Shown: positions 7,414-13,649 of the stretch, in pieces | How the letters are laid out: every line of letters starts with the position of its first letter | How positions within the stretch are numbered: position 1 is the stretch's first letter | Assembly (NCBI GenBank): GCA_900550105.1 | Contig: URQW01000058.1 | Coordinates: forward strand, 1-16,284 | Length of the DNA: 16,284 nucleotides | Reading direction: 5' to 3' | Source: an uncultured Pelosinus sp. | GTDB lineage: Bacteria > Bacillota > Negativicutes > UMGS1260 | The notes under the pieces: generated by a model | The model's input: only the letters and a program-made list of their open reading frames with translations | What the model was told of the DNA's origin: nothing | Database searches by the model: none | Position numbers and translations under genes: made by a program

Positions 7414-7440
7414 CTAAAATTAGATTGCAATTTTAGTATA
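7414..7440 (-). promoter_or_regulatory. Inverted repeat abutting a possible -10 box
   Basis: CTAAAATT (7414-7421) and AATTTTAG (7429-7436) form a perfect 8-bp inverted repeat with a 7-base gap. On the minus strand TATACT (7440-7435), a possible -10 box, overlaps its upstream arm. No -35 is clear. It could be an operator for the 60-residue protein gene or a chance AT-rich repeat. Confidence 0.25.
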
Positions 7441-7475
7441 TCCGGACAGCTGATTCTTACCTATGGATAAAACTT

Positions 7476-8720
7476 CTATTCAGACGCTTTCACTGCTTTA
7501 GCAATCTTAGCAGCCATTCCGACCATTTTTCCTTTAGGAACGGCGCAAACAGCAATACGAATGCCTTTTGCCATAGGAACACCAAAAATATAATCATTTT
7601 TCAGCAATTCACAAGCCTGTTGTGCATCTTTTGCTGGTATCGTCAAAAAGAATCCAGCGCGATAAGGCAGCATATATAATCCAGCCTCTTTCGCTTCAGC
7701 CATAAAGAGATCCGCTCTATCTCGAATCATATGATACAAGGCGGTTCTTTCAGTTTCGACTTGCGCTAATAGACTTTTATCACTATAAATATTCGCAAGC
7801 ATCTGCATGGCACTACGGTTAATATTAGACCAAGTGGCCCGCGAAGTATATTGATTTACATCAACAAATTCTTGAATCACGCCTTTATCAGAAGAAAGAC
7901 CGATCATCGCGCCTACACGCTGTCCATACATGGTATAGCCTTTCGACATGCTAAAGCCAAAGACAGTTAGGATATTCTTCGGCAGTCCGCCAAATAGACT
8001 CATAAAAGAACGGGTTTCATTCTTTTCACCGGCATAATCAATATAAGCAATATCAACAAGTAAAATAATATTTTTATCAGGATCTTTCGCCATTTCTTTC
8101 AGGCACGTAAGAACATTCTGCCACTCGTCATTTGTCAGACTATAGCCAGTCGGATTATGAGCCGGACTATTAATAATAATAATTAAATTTTTCTGCTTTG
8201 CCAGCACTTCTTTTACTTTTGTCTCAAATGCGGCAAGATTAAACTGCAGTTTGTCATCAAATAAAGTAAAGGTATCTAGTTTCCGCAGCATATCTTTACA
8301 AAGCACATTATAAGGTCCCCAATACCAGTCTGATGTTAAAACAGTATCTCCCATTTCGGAGTAATTCCAAATTGTATGATGAATGACGCCAGAGCCGCCT
8401 GAAGTAGCAATTGCGTCCATATAGCCGTCTGGTTTATGATCTTCAAAAGTAAGAGCTGTCGCGGCTTCCAAATAACTTGGTAGACCAGCGATCGGTGCAT
8501 AAGGCACCACATCTTTCATGGTTAACGCACGATAAGCTGTTTCCACTGCTGGCAGACAAGCGAGTTGTTCCTGATCATTTAAAATTGCCCCAATTGTAGC
8601 ATTGGCTACTTTCTCTTTCCCCACCTCAGAAACCGCTTTTACTGCTGCAGCATTCGCACCAAAAATATTATCTGTTGCACATTTGCCTTTTGCATGATTC
8701 GCGGCAATACTATATGTCAC
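7476..8720 (-). CDS. Class I PLP aminotransferase (aspartate/aromatic type)
   Basis: A 414-residue cytoplasmic fold-type I pyridoxal-phosphate enzyme, likely moving the amino group between glutamate and oxaloacetate or an aromatic keto acid. Visible active-site residues are SPAHNPTG (N189, ring-stacking and PLP O3' contact region), VDIAY (D223 for the pyridine nitrogen and Y226), SMSKGYTMYGQRVG (K260 Schiff base and R268), and GIRIAV (R388, binding the substrate alpha-carboxylate). The MSKGYTMYGQRVG style is closer to the TyrB/AspC branch than to the PLP group of short Firmicutes AspB enzymes. Start: GTG 8720 with GGGGGAT about five bases upstream. It follows lysC by 86 bases and has its own consensus promoter in that gap, so it can be expressed apart from lysC. 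Aspartate is the substrate of LysC, which fits the pairing. Confidence 0.9.
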   Translation of the reverse strand: MTYSIAANHAKGKCATDNIFGANAAAVKAVSEVGKEKVANATIGAILNDQEQLACLPAVETAYRALTMKDVVPYAPIAGLPSYLEAATALTFEDHKPDGYMDAIATSGGSGVIHHTIWNYSEMGDTVLTSDWYWGPYNVLCKDMLRKLDTFTLFDDKLQFNLAAFETKVKEVLAKQKNLIIIINSPAHNPTGYSLTNDEWQNVLTCLKEMAKDPDKNIILLVDIAYIDYAGEKNETRSFMSLFGGLPKNILTVFGFSMSKGYTMYGQRVGAMIGLSSDKGVIQEFVDVNQYTSRATWSNINRSAMQMLANIYSDKSLLAQVETERTALYHMIRDRADLFMAEAKEAGLYMLPYRAGFFLTIPAKDAQQACELLKNDYIFGVPMAKGIRIAVCAVPKGKMVGMAAKIAKAVKASE

Positions 8721-8760
8721 ACTAAATCCCCCGCTTTACTAAAATTCCGTTATTTTTTTA

Positions 8761-8789
8761 ATTATAGCGATTTTTCAAAATATTGTCAA
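8761..8789 (-). promoter_or_regulatory. Perfect consensus sigma-A promoter of the aminotransferase
   Basis: On the minus strand TTGACA (8789-8784), 17 bases, then TATAAT (8766-8761): exact consensus in both hexamers and the spacing. Transcription should start near 8754, leaving a leader of about 34 bases before GTG 8720. The gene upstream, lysC, stops at 8807, so this is an internal promoter within an apparent two-gene cluster. Confidence 0.85.
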
Positions 8790-8806
8790 TGAACACGATT
8801 ACAGTC

Positions 8807-9292
8807 TTATTCTTTGAAAAAAGCTTGGTGAATCGCATTGACTGCTTCTGCTGCCATATCCTTTTCCACAAGACAGGAAATACTAATTTCGGACGTACTA
8901 ATAACACCAATGTTAATTCCCGCCTTGGCCAAAGCGCCAAACATCGTAGCAGCAATCCCAGGAGATCCAAGCATTCCCGCACCAACAGCCGATACTTTCG
9001 CCACATTTTCATCAATCGTTACGCCAAGGGCGCCCATTTCTTTCGCCACACTTTCTACTAGAGTGCGACAGGCGTGCACATCCGTAGCAGCCACAGTAAA
9101 GAGCATATCAATAATGCTTTTATCAGAATTACGTACACTCTGTACAATCATATCAACATCAATATGGTGATTGGCTAATTCCGAAAATAATTTATAGGCA
9201 ACGCCAGGCTGATCCGGTACACCAAGAACAGCAACCTTTGCTACGCTTGTATCGTGGGCTACGCCACGAATAATAAACTCTTTTTCTTCCAT
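8807..9292 (-). CDS. lysC: Probable internal start: aspartokinase beta subunit
   Basis: Codon 246 of lysC is an ATG (9292-9290) preceded by AGGGAGG at 9307-9301, a near-ideal ribosome site with eight bases of spacing. Translation from it, in frame with the full-length protein, would give a 161-residue chain beginning MEEKEFIIRGVAHDTS that holds just the two regulatory ACT domains. Bacillus subtilis aspartokinase II and the Corynebacterium enzyme make their beta subunits this way, forming alpha-2/beta-2 complexes. The ribosome site is seen directly; use of this start is inferred. Confidence 0.7.
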   Translation of the reverse strand: MEEKEFIIRGVAHDTSVAKVAVLGVPDQPGVAYKLFSELANHHIDVDMIVQSVRNSDKSIIDMLFTVAATDVHACRTLVESVAKEMGALGVTIDENVAKVSAVGAGMLGSPGIAATMFGALAKAGINIGVISTSEISISCLVEKDMAAEAVNAIHQAFFKE

Positions 9293-10027
9293 TGTATATC
9301 CCTCCCTGATAATGGTTCCTTCCTCTGTCGTAAAGGTAGATCGTACATGAATCGGAATTTGATACTGCATTCCCATCTCCACCGATCTAGCCTGCATAAC
9401 GCCAGCACCAAGCCGCGCCATTTCCAGCATTTCATTATAAGTAATCTCTTTCATTTTTCGGGCACTTTTTACGACGCGCGGATCAGCAGAATATACACCA
9501 TCCACATCAGTAAAGATTTCACATACATCAGCTTGCAAGGCTCCTGCCAGAGCAACCGCCGTTGTGTCAGAACCCCCGCGGCCTAACGTCGTCAAATCGC
9601 CTGCTGGATTCAAACCTTGGAAACCAGCCACAACCACAATTTGATCTTTGGCCAGTTCTGCCATAACCCGCTCAGTATCAATCCGCAAAATTTTCCCCTT
9701 GCTATAAGCATCACTTGTATGAATTCCCGCTTGCGCTCCTGTTAAGGAGATTGCTTTATGTCCTAACGTGTGCAGCGCCATAGCTAAAATGGAGATGGAG
9801 ACTTGCTCACCTGTAGTTAACAGCATATCCATCTCCCGCAGCGAAGGTTGATCCGTAATCGCCTTAGCCAAATCAATGAGTTCATCTGTTGTATCTCCCA
9901 TAGCTGAAACGACAACAACAATGCGGTCGTCAGGCTTCTTCTCTGATACAACGCGGCGCGCAACAGCCAGCATTTTTTCTGGTGTGGCAACGGAACTTCC
10001 GCCGAATTTTTTTACAATAAGAGCCAT
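8807..10027 (-). CDS. lysC: Aspartokinase (alpha form)
   Basis: 406 residues; phosphorylates L-aspartate with ATP, the first step toward lysine, threonine and methionine. The kinase domain has KFGGSSVA at about 7-14 and TTLGRGGSDT at about 146-155. Two ACT domains occupy about 250-406 (VAVLGVPDQPGVAYKLFSE and VSAVGAGMLGSPGIAATMFG); these normally bind the feedback inhibitor, lysine with or without threonine. The open frame extends 11 codons upstream, but ATG 10027 has TAGGAGG close by and gives the family start MALIVKKFGGSS. Length and architecture match the alpha-2/beta-2 Gram-positive enzymes, and an internal start for the beta chain is present (see 8807-9292). There is no lysine-riboswitch-sized leader: only about 100 bases separate the gene from the upstream terminator, and no clear promoter is visible there. 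Confidence 0.93.
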   Translation of the reverse strand: MALIVKKFGGSSVATPEKMLAVARRVVSEKKPDDRIVVVVSAMGDTTDELIDLAKAITDQPSLREMDMLLTTGEQVSISILAMALHTLGHKAISLTGAQAGIHTSDAYSKGKILRIDTERVMAELAKDQIVVVAGFQGLNPAGDLTTLGRGGSDTTAVALAGALQADVCEIFTDVDGVYSADPRVVKSARKMKEITYNEMLEMARLGAGVMQARSVEMGMQYQIPIHVRSTFTTEEGTIIREGYTMEEKEFIIRGVAHDTSVAKVAVLGVPDQPGVAYKLFSELANHHIDVDMIVQSVRNSDKSIIDMLFTVAATDVHACRTLVESVAKEMGALGVTIDENVAKVSAVGAGMLGSPGIAATMFGALAKAGINIGVISTSEISISCLVEKDMAAEAVNAIHQAFFKE

Positions 10028-10126
10028 TTCGTACCTCCTAAAACCGGAATTGCATATCACAAAGAATTAATATTCTCTCTAAAAGTACAAACTCCTCCTT
10101 GTAGTGGATATATTCAAGCAAAGCCT

Positions 10127-10156
10127 AAAAAAATAGCCCCGGCTAAGCCGAGGCTA
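10127..10156 (-). terminator. Terminator after superoxide reductase gene
   Basis: On the minus strand TAGCCTCGGC (10156-10147) pairs with GCCGGGGCTA (10143-10134), with one G-T pair and a three-base loop, followed by seven T (10133-10127). It lies between the superoxide reductase gene and lysC. Confidence 0.92.
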
Positions 10157-10173
10157 TCAAAATGACTGGTACC

Positions 10174-10569
10174 TTATGCTTCTACTGTAATTTCCTGCGA
10201 GCTTTCCCACAGTCCATGAATATTACAGTAAGAAGAAGCTAATAGCGTCCCTGAAGTAGTTAATTTCACAACAACTTCTGAAGTTGGTTCCGTATATGCT
10301 GGCCCTTGATTTGCACCTGCTACAGCCTCACCATGGGCATTAAAGTCAAAAGTTCCTAATTCATAAACAAACTTTCCATCTGCTGGTTTGAAAAACAGCT
10401 TAATCCAACGGATATGATGTTCCGTCGTATTCGGATGGGCAATTTCTTTGCCTACAGAAAGAGTAATTTTTACTTTTTCACCAGCTTTAACGCTGGAAGG
10501 AGCTTCAATGACCGGAACGTGTTTTTCAGCTTTCCATTCACCACTTTGTACTACATCTGCCAATTTCAT
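10174..10569 (-). CDS. Superoxide reductase, class II (neelaredoxin type)
   Basis: 131 residues; reduces superoxide to hydrogen peroxide at a non-heme Fe(His)4(Cys) centre in the cytoplasm, with electrons from rubredoxin or a similar donor. All expected residues are visible: E15 and K16 (EKHVP), ligands H17, H45 (AHPNTTEHH), H51, C115 and H118 (CNIHGLW). There is no N-terminal desulforedoxin FeCys4 domain, so this is the one-iron class; the length is typical. ATG 10569 has AAGGAGGG nine bases upstream. It is a single-gene unit: its own promoter lies in the divergent region shared with uraA and overlaps a perfect palindrome, and a strong terminator follows. No rubredoxin or rubrerythrin gene is adjacent. 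Confidence 0.95.
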   Translation of the reverse strand: MKLADVVQSGEWKAEKHVPVIEAPSSVKAGEKVKITLSVGKEIAHPNTTEHHIRWIKLFFKPADGKFVYELGTFDFNAHGEAVAGANQGPAYTEPTSEVVVKLTTSGTLLASSYCNIHGLWESSQEITVEA

Positions 10570-10613
10570 AAGTCTAAACCCTCCTTAAAAGTAACTATCT
10601 GATATTTCTGTTT

Positions 10614-10628
10614 TACCTATTATAGGTA
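10614..10628. promoter_or_regulatory. 15-bp palindrome over the superoxide reductase -10 box
   Basis: TACCTAT (10614-10620), a central T, then ATAGGTA (10622-10628) is a perfect palindrome. On the minus strand it contains TATAAT (10624-10619), the likely -10 box. The best -35 is a poor TTGTTT about 15 bases upstream, beside an eight-base T tract. A repressor bound here would block the promoter. The half-site is not the PerR, Fur or Rex consensus as I know them, so the protein is unknown. Confidence 0.55.
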
Positions 10629-10732
10629 TTCCCTAAAAAAAACAATTCTCCTCTAATTTTTTAGTGTATTTTTATAATAATTTTTATTAAAAAACAATCA
10701 CTAATAATTTTTGCTTTTAATGTTAAATTTTC

Positions 10733-10761
10733 TGGACAAAACTGCTGTTTTATGATAAATT
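10733..10761 (+). promoter_or_regulatory. Possible uraA promoter
   Basis: TGGACA (10733-10738) and TAAATT (10756-10761) lie 17 bases apart. The -35 has five of six matches and the -10 is moderate. A transcript from about 10768 would carry the whole pyrimidine attenuator. The rest of the gene-free stretch 10570-10905 is very AT-rich and holds the superoxide reductase promoter on the other strand; I see no gene in it. Confidence 0.45.
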
Positions 10762-10786
10762 ATATAAAAATAGTAGCCTTTAAATT

Positions 10787-10875
10787 AGTCCAGAGAGACT
10801 GATAAGGTACACATAAGTTGGCTTCGGCCAGTGCGTGTAACTACCAGCCTCTTACATCAGTAAGAGGCTTTATTG
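10787..10875 (+). promoter_or_regulatory. PyrR-type pyrimidine attenuator upstream of uraA
   Basis: AGTCCAGAGAGACT at 10787-10800, followed by GATAAGG, closely matches the PyrR-binding loop of Bacillus pyr leaders. Next comes a hairpin with TGGC-TTCG-GCCA (about 10808-10838), then a terminator with stem AGCCTCTTAC (10846-10855) against GTAAGAGGCT (10860-10869), loop ATCA, and a short TTTATT tail. The left terminator arm is partly complementary to the AGAGAGACTG of the pyr box, which would allow an antiterminator. With UMP or UTP high, PyrR would stabilise the anti-antiterminator and transcription would stop before uraA. The elements are seen; the mechanism is known for the family. Confidence 0.82.
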
Positions 10876-10905
10876 TGTGCCAAAAGGATGTTCGGAGGAA
10901 ACAAT

Positions 10906-12156
10906 ATGAACAAAAGAGTCATTGATACCCAGGAAAAACTTCCCCTTTTAACGACTCTTCCCCTCAGCTTACAGCATTTATTCGCCATGTTTGGTGCAAC
11001 GGTCTTAGTCCCAATTTTATTTAAAGTTAATCCCGCAACGGTTCTCTTATTTAATGGGATTGGCACACTTTTGTATTTATTTATTTGTCAACGTAAAATT
11101 CCCGCCTATCTTGGATCAAGCTTTGCTTTTATCTCGCCTGTCTTCGCTGTTTTGCCTAATTACGGCTACGAAGCCTGCCTCGGTGGTTTCATCGTAGCTG
11201 GTCTGGTCTTTACTGTTGTCGCCTTAAGCTTAAAGGTCATTGGTACAAAGTGGATTGATGTGGTTTTTCCACCTGCCGCTATGGGCGCCATCGTAGCTGT
11301 TATTGGCTTAGAACTTGCGCCTGTCGCCGCTGACATGGCTGGACTCACGGCAAAAACATTAGATCCCAAAGTAATCATAGTATCAATCTTTACACTGCTT
11401 TTAACCATTTTCGGTTCTGTCTTATTCCGTGGGTTCTTTGCAATTATCCCTATTCTAATCGGTGTAATCGGCGGCTATATCCTTGCCGCTTTCGTCGGAC
11501 TTGTTGATCTCTCACCAGTAGCCAGTGCGACCTGGTTTGCTCTACCAACATTTTATACTCCGACCTTTAACTTTAATGCCATCGCCATTATCTTGCCTGC
11601 TGCTCTCGTAGTCATTGCTGAACATATTGGTCATCTCATCGTAACAGGAAATATCGTCGGCCGTGATCTAACAAAAGATCCTGGCTTGGACCGTTCGCTT
11701 CTTGGCAATGGCTTATCAACCATGATTTCAGGCTTCTTCGGTTCTACACCAAATACAACTTATGGTGAAAACATCGGTGTTATGGCCATCACCAAAGTAT
11801 ACAGCACCTATGTCATCGCTGGCGCCGCAATTCTGGCAATTCTCTTGTCCTTTGTCGGTAAACTGGCTGCCATCATCCAAAGTATCCCAGCGCCAGTCAT
11901 GGGCGGGGTATCGCTCTTACTCTTTGGTGTAATTGCCGCTTCTGGTATTCGCATGCTCGTAGAAACAAAAGTAGATTACAGTAAAGCAAGGAACTTAATT
12001 TTAACAGCTGTTGTTTTAATCATCGGCGTAAGCGGTGCAGCAATTACGATTGGTACCATTACCTTAAAAGGCATGTCTTTAGCTACACTCGTCGCCATTA
12101 TCTTAAGCCTTAGCTTCCGCCTTCTTGACTCCCTTGGCTTAACGAATGAGCCCTAA
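10906..12156 (+). CDS. uraA: Uracil permease
   Basis: 416 residues, hydrophobic throughout, with the 14-segment nucleobase-ascorbate transporter fold; brings uracil into the cell with a proton. QHLFAMFGATVLVP near the N-terminus is the family signature. Key residues align in number with the E. coli UraA binding site: E239 and H243 in AEHIGH, and E288 in TPNTTYGENIGV. ATG 10906 has GGAGGAA five bases upstream; an earlier in-frame start at 10873 would fall in the attenuator and is rejected. The pyrimidine-responsive leader just before it supports uracil over xanthine as the substrate. It is a single-gene unit between the attenuator and a shared terminator. Confidence 0.94.
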   Translation: MNKRVIDTQEKLPLLTTLPLSLQHLFAMFGATVLVPILFKVNPATVLLFNGIGTLLYLFICQRKIPAYLGSSFAFISPVFAVLPNYGYEACLGGFIVAGLVFTVVALSLKVIGTKWIDVVFPPAAMGAIVAVIGLELAPVAADMAGLTAKTLDPKVIIVSIFTLLLTIFGSVLFRGFFAIIPILIGVIGGYILAAFVGLVDLSPVASATWFALPTFYTPTFNFNAIAIILPAALVVIAEHIGHLIVTGNIVGRDLTKDPGLDRSLLGNGLSTMISGFFGSTPNTTYGENIGVMAITKVYSTYVIAGAAILAILLSFVGKLAAIIQSIPAPVMGGVSLLLFGVIAASGIRMLVETKVDYSKARNLILTAVVLIIGVSGAAITIGTITLKGMSLATLVAIILSLSFRLLDSLGLTNEP

Positions 12157-12190
12157 GAATAATAGAACGTTTCCATGAGTTCTCAGATAG

Positions 12191-12230
12191 AAAAAGGCAG
12201 TTGACCTTGTTTTAGGTCAACTGCTTTTTT
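12191..12230. terminator. Bidirectional terminator between uraA and yajQ
   Basis: GCAGTTGACC (12197-12206) pairs with GGTCAACTGC (12215-12224), loop TTGTTTTA, flanked by A5 on the left and T6 on the right. It serves uraA on the plus strand and yajQ on the minus strand. Confidence 0.92.
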
Positions 12231-12252
12231 GCTGCTCGTTTTTATTTTTTAT

Positions 12253-12747
12253 TTACGATCTGAAGTTGACAAACTGCAAATCAATATCAAAATCCTGCTG
12301 TTTTAACATGGCAATGACATTCTGGAGATCATCTTTATTTTTACCAGAAACACGGATTTGGTCTTCCATAATCTGCGCCTGTACTTTGAGTTTACTATTT
12401 TTTATCGATTGAATTACATCTTTAGCCTTTTCTTTACTGATGCCCTTTTTTAAGGTAATCACCTGACGCACACAGCCCTGCGACGCTGGCTCTACTTTCC
12501 CATAATCAAAAACTTTCAAAGAAACATTTCTTTTTACTGCTTTGCTCTGAAGTATATCGATAATATTTTTTAGCTTCATGTCATCATCAGCTACAATTTT
12601 TATGGTTTCCTTTTCCAACGCAATTGTTGATTTACTGCCGCGAAAATCAAAGCGTTGACCGATTTCCTTCACCGTCTGATTTACAAAATTATCAACTTCC
12701 TGCATATCAATATCAGACACAACATCAAAAGAACAATCTTTTGCCAT
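12253..12747 (-). CDS. yajQ: YajQ-family (UPF0234) nucleotide-binding protein
   Basis: 164 residues, the usual length. MAKDCSFDVVSDIDMQEVDN is the family's start, and the interior RFDFRGSKSTI and SGKNKDDLQNVIAMLK near the end are its other signatures. The fold is two ferredoxin-like domains. Some members bind cyclic di-GMP or RNA and act in regulation; the role in Firmicutes is not clear. A TTG codon directly before the ATG also fits the AGGAGG site (six bases to TTG, nine to ATG), but ATG 12747 matches the family. It follows the small membrane protein gene after 25 bases and is likely co-transcribed with it. Confidence 0.92.
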   Translation of the reverse strand: MAKDCSFDVVSDIDMQEVDNFVNQTVKEIGQRFDFRGSKSTIALEKETIKIVADDDMKLKNIIDILQSKAVKRNVSLKVFDYGKVEPASQGCVRQVITLKKGISKEKAKDVIQSIKNSKLKVQAQIMEDQIRVSGKNKDDLQNVIAMLKQQDFDIDLQFVNFRS

Positions 12748-12772
12748 CAATCAATTCCTCCTGAAAGCACTT

Positions 12773-13024
12773 TTATTTTTTACTAGTAATTCGTATAGTC
12801 GTACGAGCGAGTACATAAGAGAAAGCAAAAACCCCGCCGACAGTAAAAAAGAAGGCCGTCGGTTTAATGAATAGCAGGTCAGAGCTTGCCAGCAAGCTAA
12901 ATAGCAACGCTGCCGTATACGCTAAAAATAACTCACCATAACGGGGATTGGTCATGCGAGGCGCCATAAGCAACCAAACAAAAAAACCGATTAAAATAAT
13001 ATTACTATTTTTTATAAAATCCAT
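12773..13024 (-). CDS. Small three-helix membrane protein, unrecognised
   Basis: 83 residues with three hydrophobic stretches, roughly 7-22 (SNIILIGFFVWLLMAP), 32-47 and 53-72, separated by short charged turns (RMTNPRYGE; SSDLLFIKP), ending in a basic tail TTIRITSKK. It looks like a small integral membrane protein with the C-terminus probably inside. I do not recognise a family. AGGGAGAG precedes ATG 13024. It is the first gene of a two-gene unit with yajQ; no convincing promoter is visible upstream. Confidence 0.7.
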   Translation of the reverse strand: MDFIKNSNIILIGFFVWLLMAPRMTNPRYGELFLAYTAALLFSLLASSDLLFIKPTAFFFTVGGVFAFSYVLARTTIRITSKK

Positions 13025-13113
13025 GAAAAACTCTCCCTATCCGCCTATCTTTCACTCAAAAGTTATTCGCAACAACGAGGGCAAAATCCTGCTGAATCGG
13101 CAAAAAGTCACGA

Positions 13114-13141
13114 ACGTTATGTAATAAATGTTCATAGAATA
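13114..13141 (+). promoter_or_regulatory. Sigma-K-like promoter of the Cys-rich gene
   Basis: AC at 13114-13115, 17 bases, then CATAGAATA at 13133-13141. This matches the Bacillus sigma-K pattern (AC, 16-17 bases, CATAnnnTA) used in the mother cell late in sporulation. No vegetative promoter is evident in the 177-base gap 13025-13201. The motif is short, so chance is possible. Confidence 0.42.
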
Positions 13142-13201
13142 CACCAAGTAATGAGCTAAATCACTTCATTTTTGCCTAAGAAATAAAGGAGGCTATAAAT
13201 T

Positions 13202-13567
13202 ATGGAAGGAAAGTATCCCCATTGGTATCATGACCATGATATGGGGCATATGGACGATTGCTGCGAATATGAGGAAAAAGATATGATGTGTGAATATCCG
13301 ATGCCGCTTCCCATGCCCAAAGTAGCAAAAATGTCTTGCCGCGAAACTTTTAAAGACCGCTTGAATTGTCTGCTTGGCGATGAAATTCTCTTTTCTGTCT
13401 GCGGCCCTGTAGGAATTTGCAAAAGTCGTGCGGCCTACTGTGGAACTTTATGTTATATTGGCGCTGATTTTATTATCGTAAATGTAAATTATCGCCGTCG
13501 TGCTGTTTCTATGCATATTCCCATCTGTATGCTTACATTTATTGCACCTTACAAAACCTGCTGCTAA
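13202..13567 (+). CDS. Cys/Met/His-rich protein, possible spore-coat component
   Basis: 121 residues with 12 cysteines (20, 21, 30, 46, 56, 67, 73, 80, 84, 109, 120, 121) and two parts. Residues 1-44 are rich in His, Asp, Met and Tyr (HDHDMGHMDDCCEYEE, then an MPLPMP repeat). Residues 46-119 look like a compact beta-barrel, with LNCLLGDEILFSVCGPVG, GTLCYIGADFIIV and RRRAVSMHIPICMLTFI. That second part recalls small DUF2642/YuzF-like domains found in spore-formers, but this is an impression, not a confirmed match. There is no signal peptide or membrane helix. The start is firm: AAAGGAGG nine bases before ATG 13202. The composition, the sigma-K-like promoter and a similarly controlled next gene suggest a coat or outer-layer protein; this is inference. 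Confidence 0.72.
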   Translation: MEGKYPHWYHDHDMGHMDDCCEYEEKDMMCEYPMPLPMPKVAKMSCRETFKDRLNCLLGDEILFSVCGPVGICKSRAAYCGTLCYIGADFIIVNVNYRRRAVSMHIPICMLTFIAPYKTCC

Positions 13568-13592
13568 ATTACTCAGCCAAATTCCCTTATGC

Positions 13593-13619
13593 ACACAACC
13601 TTCGTCGCCGCATAAGATA
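13593..13619 (+). promoter_or_regulatory. Second sigma-K-like promoter
   Basis: AC at 13593-13594, 16 bases, then CATAAGATA at 13611-13619, again fitting AC-(16/17)-CATAnnnTA. It lies in the 82-base gap before the gene at 13650. Finding the same pattern in front of both neighbouring genes raises my confidence in each. Confidence 0.42.
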
Positions 13620-13649
13620 TAGCAATTGCAGAAGAAGGGGTGTTTGGGA

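Noticed and set aside
10082..10100. A leader peptide after AAGGAGGAG in the lysC leader
   Set aside because: The ribosome-like site is strong, but the only nearby frame (TTG TAC TTT TAG) has three codons and the spacing is too short. Probably a chance purine run.
10028..10125. A lysine riboswitch or T-box leader upstream of lysC
   Set aside because: Only about 100 bases lie between the upstream terminator and the start codon, with no conserved lysine-aptamer or T-box sequence and no second terminator.
10640..10720. A PerR or Fur box in the AT-rich stretch before superoxide reductase
   Set aside because: The A/T runs give partial matches to many AT-rich operators, but no convincing inverted repeat of the expected form is present.
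10857..11066. A minus-strand open frame across the uraA start
   Set aside because: It is antisense to the well-supported uraA start and attenuator, with no ribosome site or family resemblance.
12748..12750. TTG as the start codon of yajQ
   Set aside because: It fits the ribosome-site spacing slightly better, but the following ATG gives the normal MAK... family start.
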